Shown one piece after another: positions 1 through 8,998 of a stretch of DNA of 64,000 nt (positions are counted from its first letter, which is position 1; each line of letters starts with the position of its first letter). Source of the stretch: Candidatus Polarisedimenticolaceae bacterium (GTDB lineage: Bacteria; Acidobacteriota; Polarisedimenticolia; Polarisedimenticolales; DASRJG01). The notes below the pieces were generated by a model. That model saw only the letters and a list, made by a program, of their open reading frames with translations, was not told the origin of the DNA and did not search any database. The translations under genes and the position numbers were made by a program. The stretch spans positions 141,374 through 205,373 of the forward strand of contig DASUCV010000020.1 in the NCBI GenBank assembly GCA_036275915.1. Reading direction: 5' to 3'.

Positions 1-2
1 TC

Positions 3-554
3 GCGGAGCAAGCGCCGGCGCCGCGAGCGCTCGGCCGGATCACCGAGCTTGCGGGCAGCCTCGTCGATGCGATGAGCGACACGGTGTGGGCGATCAGCCC
101 GGGCGAGGACCGTCTCAGCGATCTTGTCCATCGCATGCGGCGCTTCGGGGCCGACCTCTTCGCCGACGGCGCCGCGACGGTGCAGCTCGATCTGCCGGAG
201 GCGCACGGCGACGAGCGCCTCGAACCGGACGTCCGGCGGGCGATCTACCTCGTCTTCAAGGAATCGCTCCACAACATCCACAAGCATGCGCGCGCGCGGC
301 ACGTCCGCGTCGCCCTGGAGCGGCGGGGCGGAGGCTTCCGGCTGACGATCGGCGACGACGGCCGCGGCTTCGACCATTCTGCGATCACACCCGGCCACGG
401 TCTCGCGAGCATGCGCGCCCGCGCCGAGGCGCTCGACGGGCGCCTCAACGTGGAATCGGTCGTCGGCAGCGGCACGCGTGTCGTCCTCGACGTCCTCCGG
501 CCGAAGCGATCGCTAGCAAGATGGATAGTGTGGCGTCGCAGGAACCGGATGTAA
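3..554 (+). CDS. Sensor histidine kinase, NarL/HPK7-type, C-terminal part (5' truncated by window)
   Basis: The reading frame is open from the window edge, so this is the 3' part of a longer gene; the internal ATG at 72 is probably not the real start. The first residues (LGRITELAGSLVDAMSD, then TVWAI) match the end of the HisKA_3 dimerisation helix. The rest is a HATPase_c domain with an N-box (KESLHNIHKHA), the G1 motif DDGRGFD and the G2 region GHGLASMRARAEALDG followed by GSGT. It should autophosphorylate a histidine upstream of the window and pass the phosphate to the response regulator that begins 13 nt downstream. Its input domain is not visible, so the stimulus is unknown. Confidence 0.9.
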   Translation, partial: AEQAPAPRALGRITELAGSLVDAMSDTVWAISPGEDRLSDLVHRMRRFGADLFADGAATVQLDLPEAHGDERLEPDVRRAIYLVFKESLHNIHKHARARHVRVALERRGGGFRLTIGDDGRGFDHSAITPGHGLASMRARAEALDGRLNVESVVGSGTRVVLDVLRPKRSLARWIVWRRRNRM

Positions 555-567
555 GGATTCGGAGACC

Positions 568-1227
568 ATGACGATGGACATCGAGACCTCCGTCATCCGT
601 GTCGGGATCGTCGAGGACCAAGACGATATCCGCGAGGGCCTTGCGACCTTGATCGCGGCCGCGCCCGGCTTCGCCTGCGCCGGCGCGTGGCCGGTCATGG
701 AGTCCGCGCTGCCCGAGCTCGAGGCGAAGGAGCCCGACGTCGTGCTCGTCGACCTGGGCCTTCCGGGCATGGGCGGGATCGAGGGAATCCGCCGTCTCAA
801 GGTGTCGCGGCCGACGATCCCGAGCGTCGTCCTGACCGTCTATCAGGATGACGACCGGATCTTCCAGGCCCTGTGCGCCGGCGCGTGCGGCTATCTCCTG
901 AAGAAGACCCCGGCACCGCAGCTCCTCGCCGGCGCGGCAGAGGCGGTGCGCGGCGGCGCCCCCATGTCTCCCGAAATCGCGCGTCGTGTGGTCGGGTTGT
1001 TCTCGCGGTTCGAGCCCGCCCGCCACGCCGATTACCGCCTCACACCGCACGAACTGCGCGTGCTGAAGCTCCTCGTCGAGGGGCACTCGTACAAGACGGC
1101 CGCGGCGGCGCTCGACGTCTCGGCGGCGACGATCGCCTTCCACCTGCGTCGGGTCTACGAGAAGCTCCAGGTCCACTCGAAGACCGAGGCGGTGTCGAAG
1201 GCGCTTCGCGACGGATTGGTGCGCTGA
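568..1227 (+). CDS. Two-component response regulator, NarL/FixJ (LuxR) family
   Basis: A 219-residue DNA-binding response regulator. The N-terminal receiver domain has the acidic pair in VEDQDD, the phospho-acceptor Asp near residue 62 (VLVDLGLPGMGG) and the conserved Lys in LLKKTPAP. The C-terminal LuxR-type helix-turn-helix (about residues 150-219) starts at LTPHELRVLKLLVEGHSYKTAA and runs through HLRRVYEKLQVHSKTEAV. The ATG at 568 follows a GGAG sequence at suitable distance. It lies 13 nt after the kinase gene, so the two are almost certainly a cognate pair. Target genes cannot be read from the sequence; the secreted protein at 1296 is the nearest downstream gene. Confidence 0.93.
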   Translation: MTMDIETSVIRVGIVEDQDDIREGLATLIAAAPGFACAGAWPVMESALPELEAKEPDVVLVDLGLPGMGGIEGIRRLKVSRPTIPSVVLTVYQDDDRIFQALCAGACGYLLKKTPAPQLLAGAAEAVRGGAPMSPEIARRVVGLFSRFEPARHADYRLTPHELRVLKLLVEGHSYKTAAAALDVSAATIAFHLRRVYEKLQVHSKTEAVSKALRDGLVR

Positions 1228-1295
1228 TCCGGGCCGATTCCTAACAATCCAGATAGTGGGCACCGGCTCCCCGCGCCGGTATACCGGAGCCCACC

Positions 1296-3824
1296 ATGAG
1301 CACACGCTTCGTCAGCCTCATCGCCGCAGTTCTCTGCGCCACGGGTCTCGCGATGGCCACGCCGGAGATCGACACGTTCGTCCTCACGGTCGGTGGCCAG
1401 TCGCAGCCGACATTTCCGGATCCGCCGCCGTTCTCGTGCGGCACCTATGGAACGCCGCCGCCGGTCTTCCCATTCTTCGGTGGGTTGGGCGTGTCGATGC
1501 CCACGGAGGGTTACGCCGCCTGCGACATCGCCGGCGGGTATCGGACGCGGACCGGCCCCGCCGGGCCGTTGGCCGATGCCACCTCGCTCGACGTCGACTA
1601 CGACAACTTCGACAACGATCACTCGACCGGATCGGCCGACGCCAAGGCGGACTTCGGCGTGCTGGGAGCGCGAGCGTACGCTCGGCTCCTCGCAACCCCC
1701 GGCTATGCCGCACCCATCGTCCAGGGTGCCGAGGCGTACGGAAAGTTCACCGATACGCTGACGATCACGAGCCCGAACGTTGCGAGCGGGGCCTCGGGCT
1801 ACGTTCGCTTCCACTTCTGGATCGACGGCCACCTGAACTTCACCGGCAACGACGACGTTCGCATGACCGTGCTCTACCAGGCGAGCCCGGGACCGATCTA
1901 TCCGCTGATGATCACCGGCGGCGCCAACAACAACCCGCAGCCGTACATCAGCTACCCGGCCGGCTTCGGCGGCGCGAGCGGCCCCGGCACCTTCGGCGGC
2001 TTCACGCTCGCCGCCGGCTCGTCGAGCGGCGCCGGCGAGTTCGTGACGTTCCTGCTGCCGATCAACTTCGGCACATCATTCGACTTCACCGCGGGGCTCA
2101 TGGTCTACGTCCTCCCCGGTGCGACGCTCGATGGGTTCGTCGATTTTCTCTCGACGGCGCGTCTCACCGGGATCGAGGTCATGGATGCCGGCATGACGCC
2201 GGTCCCAGCCTTCAGCGTGGCGGCGGGATCAGGCACCAACTACGACGCAAACGGTGTGCACTATCCGGTGGATCCGTGTGCACCGATCGTCTCGAGCGGC
2301 GCGCCGGTGCCGGCCGGCACCGGCATCGTGACGTCGTTCGCAGAAGGACCCGTGAGCCGCGGCGGGCGCGACGCGTTCATCGCTTCGGGAACTTCAGGCC
2401 AAGAGGGCGTCTACGTGCGCGCGACTCCGCCGAACCCGATCAAGGTGGCCGATCTCGCGAGCGCGATCCCCGAAGGTACCGGGACGTTCACGGGATTCGG
2501 CAACCTGTCCATGGCGGCGTCGCTCCTGGGATTCATCGGCAGCGGTGCCGGGCAGGAAGGCGTCTACGTCGCCGACCTCAGCGATCTGCAGGTTCCGCCC
2601 AACCCCATCGAGGTGGCGGACCTTGCCTACGGCATCCCCGGAGGATCCGGCACCTTCACAGGCTTCGGCGATCTCTCGCTCGCTGGAATTCCGCCGACAC
2701 CGATCCGGGCGGCGTTTGTCGGCAGCGGCGTGGGGCAGCAGGGCGTCTACCTCGCCGACCTCAGCAATCTACAGATTCCACCCGACCCCATTCGGCTCGT
2801 CGATCTCACGACCGCAATTCCGGGAGGGACCGGCGACTTCACGGCGTTCCGCGAGGTCTCCATGACGATATCCCCATCCGCGAGCCACGTGGGCTTCGTC
2901 GGAAGCGGAACGTCGCAGGAAGGTTTGTACCTCGCCGATGTCACGGACCTGATGATACCGCCAAGCCCGGTCCGGATCGCAGATGGAACGACACCGGTTC
3001 CGGGCGGAAGCGGCGCCTTCACCGGGTTCGGCCATCTGTCGCTCGCGTCACCGCGCGTCGCCTCACCGGCGGCGTGGCCGACACGCATCGCTTTCGTCGG
3101 AGCCGCCGCAGGCCAACAGGGCGTCTATCTCTCGGAGGTGAGCAACTCCCTCGTTCCTCCCTCGCCAATCCGGCTCGTCGACCTCAATACGCCGATCCCG
3201 GGTGGCACCGGGACTTACACCGGCTTCGACGCGGTGAGTGCCGGTGGAAACGTCACCGCGTTTCGAGGGATGGGAAGCAACGGTCAAGCCGGGATCTATC
3301 TCGCGAGCCCGCCGACCAAGGTCATCGCGATCGGCGACACGCTCGAGGGAAAGACGGTCACGGGCGTCACCCTCGGGCGCGAAGGGCTCGACGGCGATCA
3401 GCTCGACTTCGGCGCGTCGTTCTCGGACGGATCGCAGGCGATGCTCGTGTACACGGTGCCGTCCTTGCTCGATTCAACAGGAGCCGGCACGGTCGGCGAC
3501 TCGTTGCGCGTCGACAGGTCCGTCGCGACCCCCGGCAACGTGAAACTGAGCTGGAGCGCGAGCTGCTCGGTGAGCGCGACCGACTATGCGATCTACGAAG
3601 GCACGCTCGGTAACTGGTACAGCCACACGATGCGGACATGCACTGACACCGGTGCCGATCTGACGGAAGACCTCGCGCCCGCGGCGGGCAACCGCTACTA
3701 CCTGATCGTCGCGCTCGGGTCCGACGGCGAAGGCTCCTACGGCACCGACTCGACCGGCGCCGAGCGGCCGATCGGCTCGGGCTCGCGCTGCGAGGCCGTT
3801 CAGTCGATCGGGCCGTGTCCGTGA
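1296..3824 (+). CDS. Secreted protein with about six tandem ~50-residue repeats
   Basis: An 842-residue exported protein of unknown function. Residues 1-21 form a signal peptide ending near LAMATPE. Residues ~30-330 are a Gly/Pro/aromatic-rich beta domain without a family I can name. Residues ~340-690 hold about six tandem repeats of around 50 residues, built on QEGVYLADL, then PPxPI, VDL, IPGGTGTFTGF and FVGSG, which look like propeller blades. A Cys-containing C-terminal domain (SWSASCSVSATDYAIYEG) resembles the fibronectin-like tails of other acidobacterial secreted proteins. The last 43 nt are duplicated at 8932-8974. Its stop codon is only 1 nt from that of the convergent gene at 3826. 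Confidence 0.75.
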   Translation: MSTRFVSLIAAVLCATGLAMATPEIDTFVLTVGGQSQPTFPDPPPFSCGTYGTPPPVFPFFGGLGVSMPTEGYAACDIAGGYRTRTGPAGPLADATSLDVDYDNFDNDHSTGSADAKADFGVLGARAYARLLATPGYAAPIVQGAEAYGKFTDTLTITSPNVASGASGYVRFHFWIDGHLNFTGNDDVRMTVLYQASPGPIYPLMITGGANNNPQPYISYPAGFGGASGPGTFGGFTLAAGSSSGAGEFVTFLLPINFGTSFDFTAGLMVYVLPGATLDGFVDFLSTARLTGIEVMDAGMTPVPAFSVAAGSGTNYDANGVHYPVDPCAPIVSSGAPVPAGTGIVTSFAEGPVSRGGRDAFIASGTSGQEGVYVRATPPNPIKVADLASAIPEGTGTFTGFGNLSMAASLLGFIGSGAGQEGVYVADLSDLQVPPNPIEVADLAYGIPGGSGTFTGFGDLSLAGIPPTPIRAAFVGSGVGQQGVYLADLSNLQIPPDPIRLVDLTTAIPGGTGDFTAFREVSMTISPSASHVGFVGSGTSQEGLYLADVTDLMIPPSPVRIADGTTPVPGGSGAFTGFGHLSLASPRVASPAAWPTRIAFVGAAAGQQGVYLSEVSNSLVPPSPIRLVDLNTPIPGGTGTYTGFDAVSAGGNVTAFRGMGSNGQAGIYLASPPTKVIAIGDTLEGKTVTGVTLGREGLDGDQLDFGASFSDGSQAMLVYTVPSLLDSTGAGTVGDSLRVDRSVATPGNVKLSWSASCSVSATDYAIYEGTLGNWYSHTMRTCTDTGADLTEDLAPAAGNRYYLIVALGSDGEGSYGTDSTGAERPIGSGSRCEAVQSIGPCP

Positions 3825-3826
3825 GC
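3784..3826 (+). repeat. 43-bp direct repeat, copy 1 (3' end of the secreted-protein gene)
   Basis: This block encodes the last residues (RCEAVQSIGPCP) and stop of the gene at 1296. It recurs at 8932-8974 with one mismatch (G at 3821, C at 8969). Confidence 0.9.
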
Positions 3827-5511
3827 TAGGGACAGTCGGGAGGTGGGGCGACCCGCCCATCGGGATCTTGAGCCGCGAGGAACGACTTGATGTCATCGGC
3901 CTCCGGATTCCCGGGGTCGACGCGCAAGACGCACCGATAGCTCTCGAGGCCCTTGCTCAACAGGCCGGCGTCGCTTCCGGCGCGTCCGGCCGCCCTTTGT
4001 GACTGCCCGAGATTGAGCCACGAGCTCCATGCGTACGGGTGGAGCTCGGCGTTCAGACCGCACACGTCCAGCGCATCGGCATATCGCTTCGCAGCCCGCA
4101 GCGCTTGGCAGGGCTCGCGAAGCTCGATCTCGGTGGGTGGTTGCCACCACGCGAGCGCGGCGAACTCCTTTCGGCGTTCGACGACCGTCTGCCTCGCGAG
4201 CGGACTGCCTTCCGCCAAGGCGATCAAGGGCACACTTCGCATTTCGTCGCCGCGCAGAATGGGATCGACGGCGGGATCGCGGCCGCTCATGTAGTCCGAG
4301 CTGGAGAACGGCGCGGCGACGTCGACGGGGATGAACTCGCGGATGTCGTCCGAAGCGCTCAATTGCCAGCGCAAGGTGGACACATGCAGCCGCAACCCGG
4401 TCCGGTCGTAAGTGCGCGTCGTCGCATCGCCGAACTGGTTCAGGGCGCTGCCGGCCGGTTCGCCGACGATCGTCAGCGGAACCTGCCCAAGCAAGGCGTG
4501 CACCGCCATCACGCCCGCGCCGAAGGTGCGTCGCCCCGTGAGAATGTAGAGCTCCCGCCAGGGTGGGCTGCCCTGACGCTTGGTAAACTCGCGGGCGATC
4601 GCCGGCACGATGCTGCCGTCGCCGCCGAAGTTGTAACGCCAATCGATGATGAGGCGGCGCGGCTTTTGCGCGTCCACCTCCTTCATGATGCTCTCGAGGA
4701 ACGGCATGAAGCCGTCATCGAGGAGATCCATCCGGGCGTAATACGCGTCCTGACTCGGCAGAGGGCGTGCGCTGAACGGCTTTCGATCGGATAAGTGAGC
4801 GGGCGGGGAGGCGCTGATCCATTCCGAATCTGAGCGCGCGGGCGGTCCAAACATTTCGCGTCGAGAGCGCCATGCGAACGTCGCGTCCTCCGAGCCTGTC
4901 ATCGGATGCAGCGTTTGCCGGACGACGTCCCCCGCTCGCGTCCGGACCGTCACCTCGAGATCGCCGCTCTCGGAAGCGAACCCAAGGCCTCGCATGAGAC
5001 GAGCGTTGTGGAGCGCGAAGAGGTTTTCGAGGCTGCCGCTCGGGTTGTCGGCGCCCATCAACGTTCGCGCCGCGGCCAGAACCTCGTCGACGGGGTGCCC
5101 GCCGATCTCAAGGACCTCAGCACCGGCAAGCTCGGCGACCGAACGCTCCGCGGCGGTCACGAAAAGCCCGTCGGTGAATGAGTAGAAGCGAACGGGATAC
5201 CAAGAGGCAAAATCGTGCCTCGATGGCTCGAGCTGCGTATGGCCGTCGCCGATGGACGCTACGAGCCGCATGGCGGCAACGACACGTTGTTCTTTGGTGA
5301 GCTCCGGTATCCGATCGCGGAAGGCGGCCACACGCCGGTCGAACGCGAGCTTGCCGATCGTCGTGAACGGATCGGGATGGAGCACGCGAATGTCACGCAC
5401 GATCTCGTCGAGGTCGTGCCGCCAGTCGGTGACGCTCTGCGCTCGGGCGCGTGCGACCGAGGCGCAGCCCAGGAAGACGAGCGCGAGGGTGGTACGACGG
5501 ACGGACGGCAT
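3826..5511 (-). CDS. Exported S41-peptidase-like protein with a C-terminal TPR-like tail; catalytic Ser apparently missing
   Basis: A 561-residue protein with a signal peptide (LALVFLGCASVARARAQ). The fold resembles the S41/C-terminal-processing protease family: an early IGDGHTQLEP motif, a PDZ-like central section (LEIGGHPVDEVLAAARTL), and a core with RRLIIDWRYNFGGDGS. Where active S41 enzymes carry the nucleophile (typically TFSA), this protein reads RRTFGAGVMAVHALLG at about residue 330, so the Ser is replaced by Gly. The last ~90 residues look like tetratricopeptide helices (CQALRAAKRYADALDVCGLN). It may be an inactive or binding-only relative, or the alignment may shift the nucleophile elsewhere. 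It is transcribed toward the gene at 1296. Confidence 0.7.
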   Translation of the reverse strand: MPSVRRTTLALVFLGCASVARARAQSVTDWRHDLDEIVRDIRVLHPDPFTTIGKLAFDRRVAAFRDRIPELTKEQRVVAAMRLVASIGDGHTQLEPSRHDFASWYPVRFYSFTDGLFVTAAERSVAELAGAEVLEIGGHPVDEVLAAARTLMGADNPSGSLENLFALHNARLMRGLGFASESGDLEVTVRTRAGDVVRQTLHPMTGSEDATFAWRSRREMFGPPARSDSEWISASPPAHLSDRKPFSARPLPSQDAYYARMDLLDDGFMPFLESIMKEVDAQKPRRLIIDWRYNFGGDGSIVPAIAREFTKRQGSPPWRELYILTGRRTFGAGVMAVHALLGQVPLTIVGEPAGSALNQFGDATTRTYDRTGLRLHVSTLRWQLSASDDIREFIPVDVAAPFSSSDYMSGRDPAVDPILRGDEMRSVPLIALAEGSPLARQTVVERRKEFAALAWWQPPTEIELREPCQALRAAKRYADALDVCGLNAELHPYAWSSWLNLGQSQRAAGRAGSDAGLLSKGLESYRCVLRVDPGNPEADDIKSFLAAQDPDGRVAPPPDCP

Positions 5512-5560
5512 ACATGACCACGAACGCGCGAGCCGACGGAAAGTTGCGTTCAGCGCAGGG

Positions 5561-8437
5561 CTAGCGAAAACCCTTCATGAGGACGGCATCCTGTGTCTCG
5601 TTGCCGTAGGTGAAGATGACGGTCTTCCCGTCCCGGGTGATGCGGAGATCGAAGACCGACCCCGTCAGGAAGTCGGTGAGCGCGGCAGGATCGCGACCGT
5701 CGGACCCGACGGACCAGAGATTCGCCACGTCCCCCATGCGGCGGACGAGCAGGATCGTCTTTCCGTCCGGCGCCCAGGCGTAGTCCTGGATCTGACCGTC
5801 GGTGAGCTTGGTGATCGGCTGCGCGGCCCCTCCGGAGAGCGGCTTGAGAGACAGATTCGGCGCGCCCGCATCCGCGAGGAACGAGATCGCCTTGCCGTCG
5901 GGAGTCCACTTGAAGTTCGACGAGTTGGGAGGGAGGGTGATCTTCGCCGAAGGCTCTCCTCCACCCGCCGGAATGACGAGGAGGGTGCGGTCGGAGCGCC
6001 CTTCGATCTCGGGCGGTCTGAGATACGCAATCCTCGTGTGGTCGGGGGAGAATCCGACGACTTGATCCGAGTCACCGGCGAGCTTGCGAGCCTCGCCGCC
6101 CTGGGTCGGCACGGACCAGATGTCGCGCAGGCTGTCCACCTTGATGAAAAGGATCGTCGAGCCGTCGCCCGAGATGTCCTGGATCCATTCGCCGGCGCCT
6201 GACGCGATGCGACGGAGGTTCCCGCCGTCGGCATCTGCCCGGGCCATGTGGGCGACGTGGTCGTCGCCGTACGTCGCCGCCACGAATCCGCCATCGGGCA
6301 GGCTGCGCACTTCGGGGTCATCGGTTCCCGAGGTGAGCTGGCGGAGCCGCTCGCCGTCCGACCCGATCGAGTAGACGTGGGATTGGTGCTCCGCGGTCGC
6401 GGAGAAGAGGATCGTCTCGTTCCCGGCGGGGCTGAAACGGCTGACCGAGCTGTCGCTGCTCGTGTTGAACGTGATCTGTCGGGGGCGGACTTTCCCGGCG
6501 AGCGGCAGGGTCCAGAGGTTCGCGACCCTGGATTGGCGGACGCACGCGAGGACAACGCCGTCCCGGGACGTGCTCACGCCGTAATAGCTGCTGGTGTCGT
6601 TCGTGATCCTCCGGCTCTCGCCCCCGGGATACGCGACGTCCCAGATCAGGCCGTACTCCGATGCGCCGTACTTCAAGGCGCCGAGGATGAGACCGCTGCC
6701 ATCCGGCCGCCACACCAGCGAGTTGACCTCCCAGCCGGTCGTTCCGAGGCGCTCCTCCTTGCCGTCGTCCACGCCGACGACGACCAGCTGGGCGTGGATC
6801 CCGTTGGCCGGGGTGTGCACCGCCGTGGCGATCGACTTGCCGTCCGGCGACCAGGCTGGATCTCCCTCGAAGCTGAAAGGCAGCTTGACGTTCTGGAGCG
6901 TCTTCTCGTCGCCCCCGGCGAGGTCGTGGAGAACGAGGGATTGCTCCCCGGTCGAAGGGTTGCCCCTGACGAAGCAGATCCTCTTGGCGTCGGGGGAGAA
7001 CCCAATTCCCGAGAAGATCTGGGTCGTGATCTTCTTCGGTGCGCCGCCCAGCGCGGGCACCTGATACAGCGTGGCGCCCTCGGCTTGCGAAGTGACGTCG
7101 ACATACCAGACGTGCTCGCCGCTGGGCGAGAAGGCGGCGACGAACACGGTCGGCCGCTCGGAGGTCAGGATCTTGATCTCGCTGCCGGTCGAGACCTGTC
7201 GAACGATGAGGGCCGACCCGCCGCCGGCGCCGCTGACGTAGGCGAGGTAGCGGCCGTCGGGAGAGAGGGCGACGGAAGAAACGCCCCCGCGGCTCGGCAC
7301 GCTCGTGACTGCCAGCGCGGGGGGCGCGGCGGCGGCGCCCGTCGCCACGCCGTGCCGCGCCCGCATCCCGTAGAGCACTCCCGCGATCCCGAGGACGCCG
7401 ATGAGCGCGACGGCGGCAACGCCGGCGATCCACGCGCGCGACGTCCCGCGAGGCGGAGACGGAAGCGCCGCGACGACTCCCGTGCTCTGAGAGGAGCCCG
7501 AGCTCCCCGATGCGGAGAGCGTCTCGAACTCGTCGGCGATCTCGCGGAGGTCCAGCGCGACGTCCTTCATGGACTGCATCCGCTGGTCGGGACTCTTCGC
7601 GAGGCACTTCCGGATCAGGCGCCGCAGCTCCGCCGGCGCCGCCGGGTTGAGCTCTTCGACCGGCTTGGGCTTGTCGTGCAGGATCTTGTGCATCGTCTCG
7701 ACCACGGAGTCGGCGTTGAACGCACGGCTGCGCGTCGTGGCCTCGTAGACGATGCAGCCGAAGGAGAAGACATCCGATCGCGGATCCACGATCTTGCCGA
7801 GGGTCTGCTCCGGGGACATGTACCCCGCGGTCCCGATGGCGACCCCGCCCTGGGTGTGGTCCCCGTCGTGGGTCGGCGCGGTCGAGAGGGCCGGGTCGGC
7901 GGCCTGCGTTTCCGTGAGCTTGGCCAGGCCGAAGTCCAGGACCTTCGCGAACCCGTCGTCCGAGACCATGATGTTGCCGGGCTTGAGGTCGCGGTGAACG
8001 ATCCCCACAGCGTGCGCCTTCGCGATCCCCTCGGCGGCCTGCGCGAGATAGCCGAGTAGCGTGCGTAGGTCGGTCCGCTCGTCGTAGATCTTCGCCGCGA
8101 GCGTCTTCCCGGCGACCACCTCCATGGAGATGTACTGAAGCGGTCCCGACGAAATCCCAGCTCCGCCGGCGGACGAGCGGACCTCGGCCTCGCCGATCTC
8201 GTAGATCGTGACGATGTTGGGGTGATTGAGGGACGACGCGGACTTCGCTTCCTGGACGAAGCGGCGCACCCGCTCTTGGCTGCGCACCAGCTCGGGCGGG
8301 AGGATCTTGAGCGCGACCTGTCTTCCCAACGTGCCGTCCTGGGCGAGGTACACCTCGCCCATTCCGCCCGCCCCGAGCGGGGCGACGATCCGGTAGTGGG
8401 CGATCTGGTCCTCGGGCTGGAGCGTGCGCGCCGCCAC
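5561..8437 (-). CDS. Receptor-like Ser/Thr protein kinase with C-terminal TolB/PD40-type beta-propeller
   Basis: A 958-residue PknB-type transmembrane kinase. The kinase domain covers about residues 15-290: glycine loop LGAGGMGEVYLA, ATP-binding Lys near 44 (VALKILPPEL), catalytic loop HRDLKPGNIMVSDDG, DFGLAKL and an APE-like MSPEQTLGK segment. A single membrane helix (AWIAGVAAVALIGVLGIAGV) follows a Ser-rich linker. The remaining ~580 residues form PD40-like blades (LSPDGRYLAYVSG, FSPDAKRICFVRG, WSPDGKSIATAV, WTPDGKAISFLAD) that should lie outside the membrane and may sense a ligand. The start is GTG at 8437, preceded by AGGGAGAG. This architecture is common in Acidobacteriota. The substrate is unknown. 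Confidence 0.93.
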   Translation of the reverse strand: MAARTLQPEDQIAHYRIVAPLGAGGMGEVYLAQDGTLGRQVALKILPPELVRSQERVRRFVQEAKSASSLNHPNIVTIYEIGEAEVRSSAGGAGISSGPLQYISMEVVAGKTLAAKIYDERTDLRTLLGYLAQAAEGIAKAHAVGIVHRDLKPGNIMVSDDGFAKVLDFGLAKLTETQAADPALSTAPTHDGDHTQGGVAIGTAGYMSPEQTLGKIVDPRSDVFSFGCIVYEATTRSRAFNADSVVETMHKILHDKPKPVEELNPAAPAELRRLIRKCLAKSPDQRMQSMKDVALDLREIADEFETLSASGSSGSSQSTGVVAALPSPPRGTSRAWIAGVAAVALIGVLGIAGVLYGMRARHGVATGAAAAPPALAVTSVPSRGGVSSVALSPDGRYLAYVSGAGGGSALIVRQVSTGSEIKILTSERPTVFVAAFSPSGEHVWYVDVTSQAEGATLYQVPALGGAPKKITTQIFSGIGFSPDAKRICFVRGNPSTGEQSLVLHDLAGGDEKTLQNVKLPFSFEGDPAWSPDGKSIATAVHTPANGIHAQLVVVGVDDGKEERLGTTGWEVNSLVWRPDGSGLILGALKYGASEYGLIWDVAYPGGESRRITNDTSSYYGVSTSRDGVVLACVRQSRVANLWTLPLAGKVRPRQITFNTSSDSSVSRFSPAGNETILFSATAEHQSHVYSIGSDGERLRQLTSGTDDPEVRSLPDGGFVAATYGDDHVAHMARADADGGNLRRIASGAGEWIQDISGDGSTILFIKVDSLRDIWSVPTQGGEARKLAGDSDQVVGFSPDHTRIAYLRPPEIEGRSDRTLLVIPAGGGEPSAKITLPPNSSNFKWTPDGKAISFLADAGAPNLSLKPLSGGAAQPITKLTDGQIQDYAWAPDGKTILLVRRMGDVANLWSVGSDGRDPAALTDFLTGSVFDLRITRDGKTVIFTYGNETQDAVLMKGFR

Positions 8438-8497
8438 CGTCTCTCCCTGTTTCTTGTTCCCCGCTGCAACGGGAACCGTTGCAAAGCGCGGGAGAGC

Positions 8498-8839
8498 TTA
8501 CCCCGATTCGTCTTGCGGCCGCTCGCGGATCGGCTCGACGTCGAGCACGCGACCCCCGTGGCGGATCGTCTCCGGTGGGGCCCGGCGCCGCGTGGCGAGA
8601 AAGACCGCCAACGTCCACGAGGGCACGAGGTCGAGGCCCGGCACGAGCTCAGCGGCGAACGTGGGAAGAAATGTCCAGTGCCATCCGACGAGCGACGTGA
8701 GGACGACGGCCATCAAAACGTCGAGCGTGAGGTCGAAGACCGACAGACCACCCTCGAGGAACAGCGGAGCTAGACCGATCTGGATGACGTCGGCCGCCAC
8801 GGCGAGTCCGCGCGCGATCCAGATGCGACGAGCGCTCAT
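8498..8839 (-). CDS. Small membrane protein of unknown function
   Basis: A 113-residue protein, counted from ATG 8839 (MSARRIWIARG); the open frame extends upstream to a TTG at 8887 but that extension looks non-coding. Two or three hydrophobic stretches are visible (GLAVAADVIQIGLAPLF, LTLDVLMAVVLTSLVGW, LVPSWTLAVFLATRRR), followed by a charged C-terminal tail. The pattern resembles small conserved hypothetical membrane proteins seen near sensor kinases, but I recognise no named family. It lies 60 nt upstream of the kinase start on the same strand and may be co-transcribed with it. No convincing ribosome binding site decides the start. Confidence 0.6.
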   Translation of the reverse strand: MSARRIWIARGLAVAADVIQIGLAPLFLEGGLSVFDLTLDVLMAVVLTSLVGWHWTFLPTFAAELVPGLDLVPSWTLAVFLATRRRAPPETIRHGGRVLDVEPIRERPQDESG

Positions 8840-8931
8840 CCCGCGAGGGTAGGCTCGGTCGGTCGAGTGGTCAAAGCCTTCGCCCAAGCGCGTGAGCCGA
8901 AATCACCCTGCGATTTCGCGAGCAACGCGCG

Positions 8932-8974
8932 CGCGCTGCGAGGCCGTTCAGTCGATCGGGCCGTGTCCCTGAGC
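8932..8974 (+). repeat. 43-bp direct repeat, copy 2 (orphan 3' gene end)
   Basis: Matches 3784-3826 at 42 of 43 positions, including the stop codon, but no matching coding sequence precedes it here. It sits 24 nt before the start of the secreted propeller gene at 8999. The likely origin is the residue of a deleted paralogue or a recombination scar. Confidence 0.85.
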
Positions 8975-8998
8975 GGGGGCGTGCTATAAGCGCGCTAC

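Noticed and set aside
1256..3613. 785-residue plus-strand ORF in another frame
   Set aside because: It overlaps the secreted repeat protein almost fully; the latter has a signal peptide and repeated residues, this has only Arg/His-rich noise.
6248..8059. 603-residue plus-strand ORF
   Set aside because: Antisense to the Ser/Thr kinase, whose catalytic motifs are clear.
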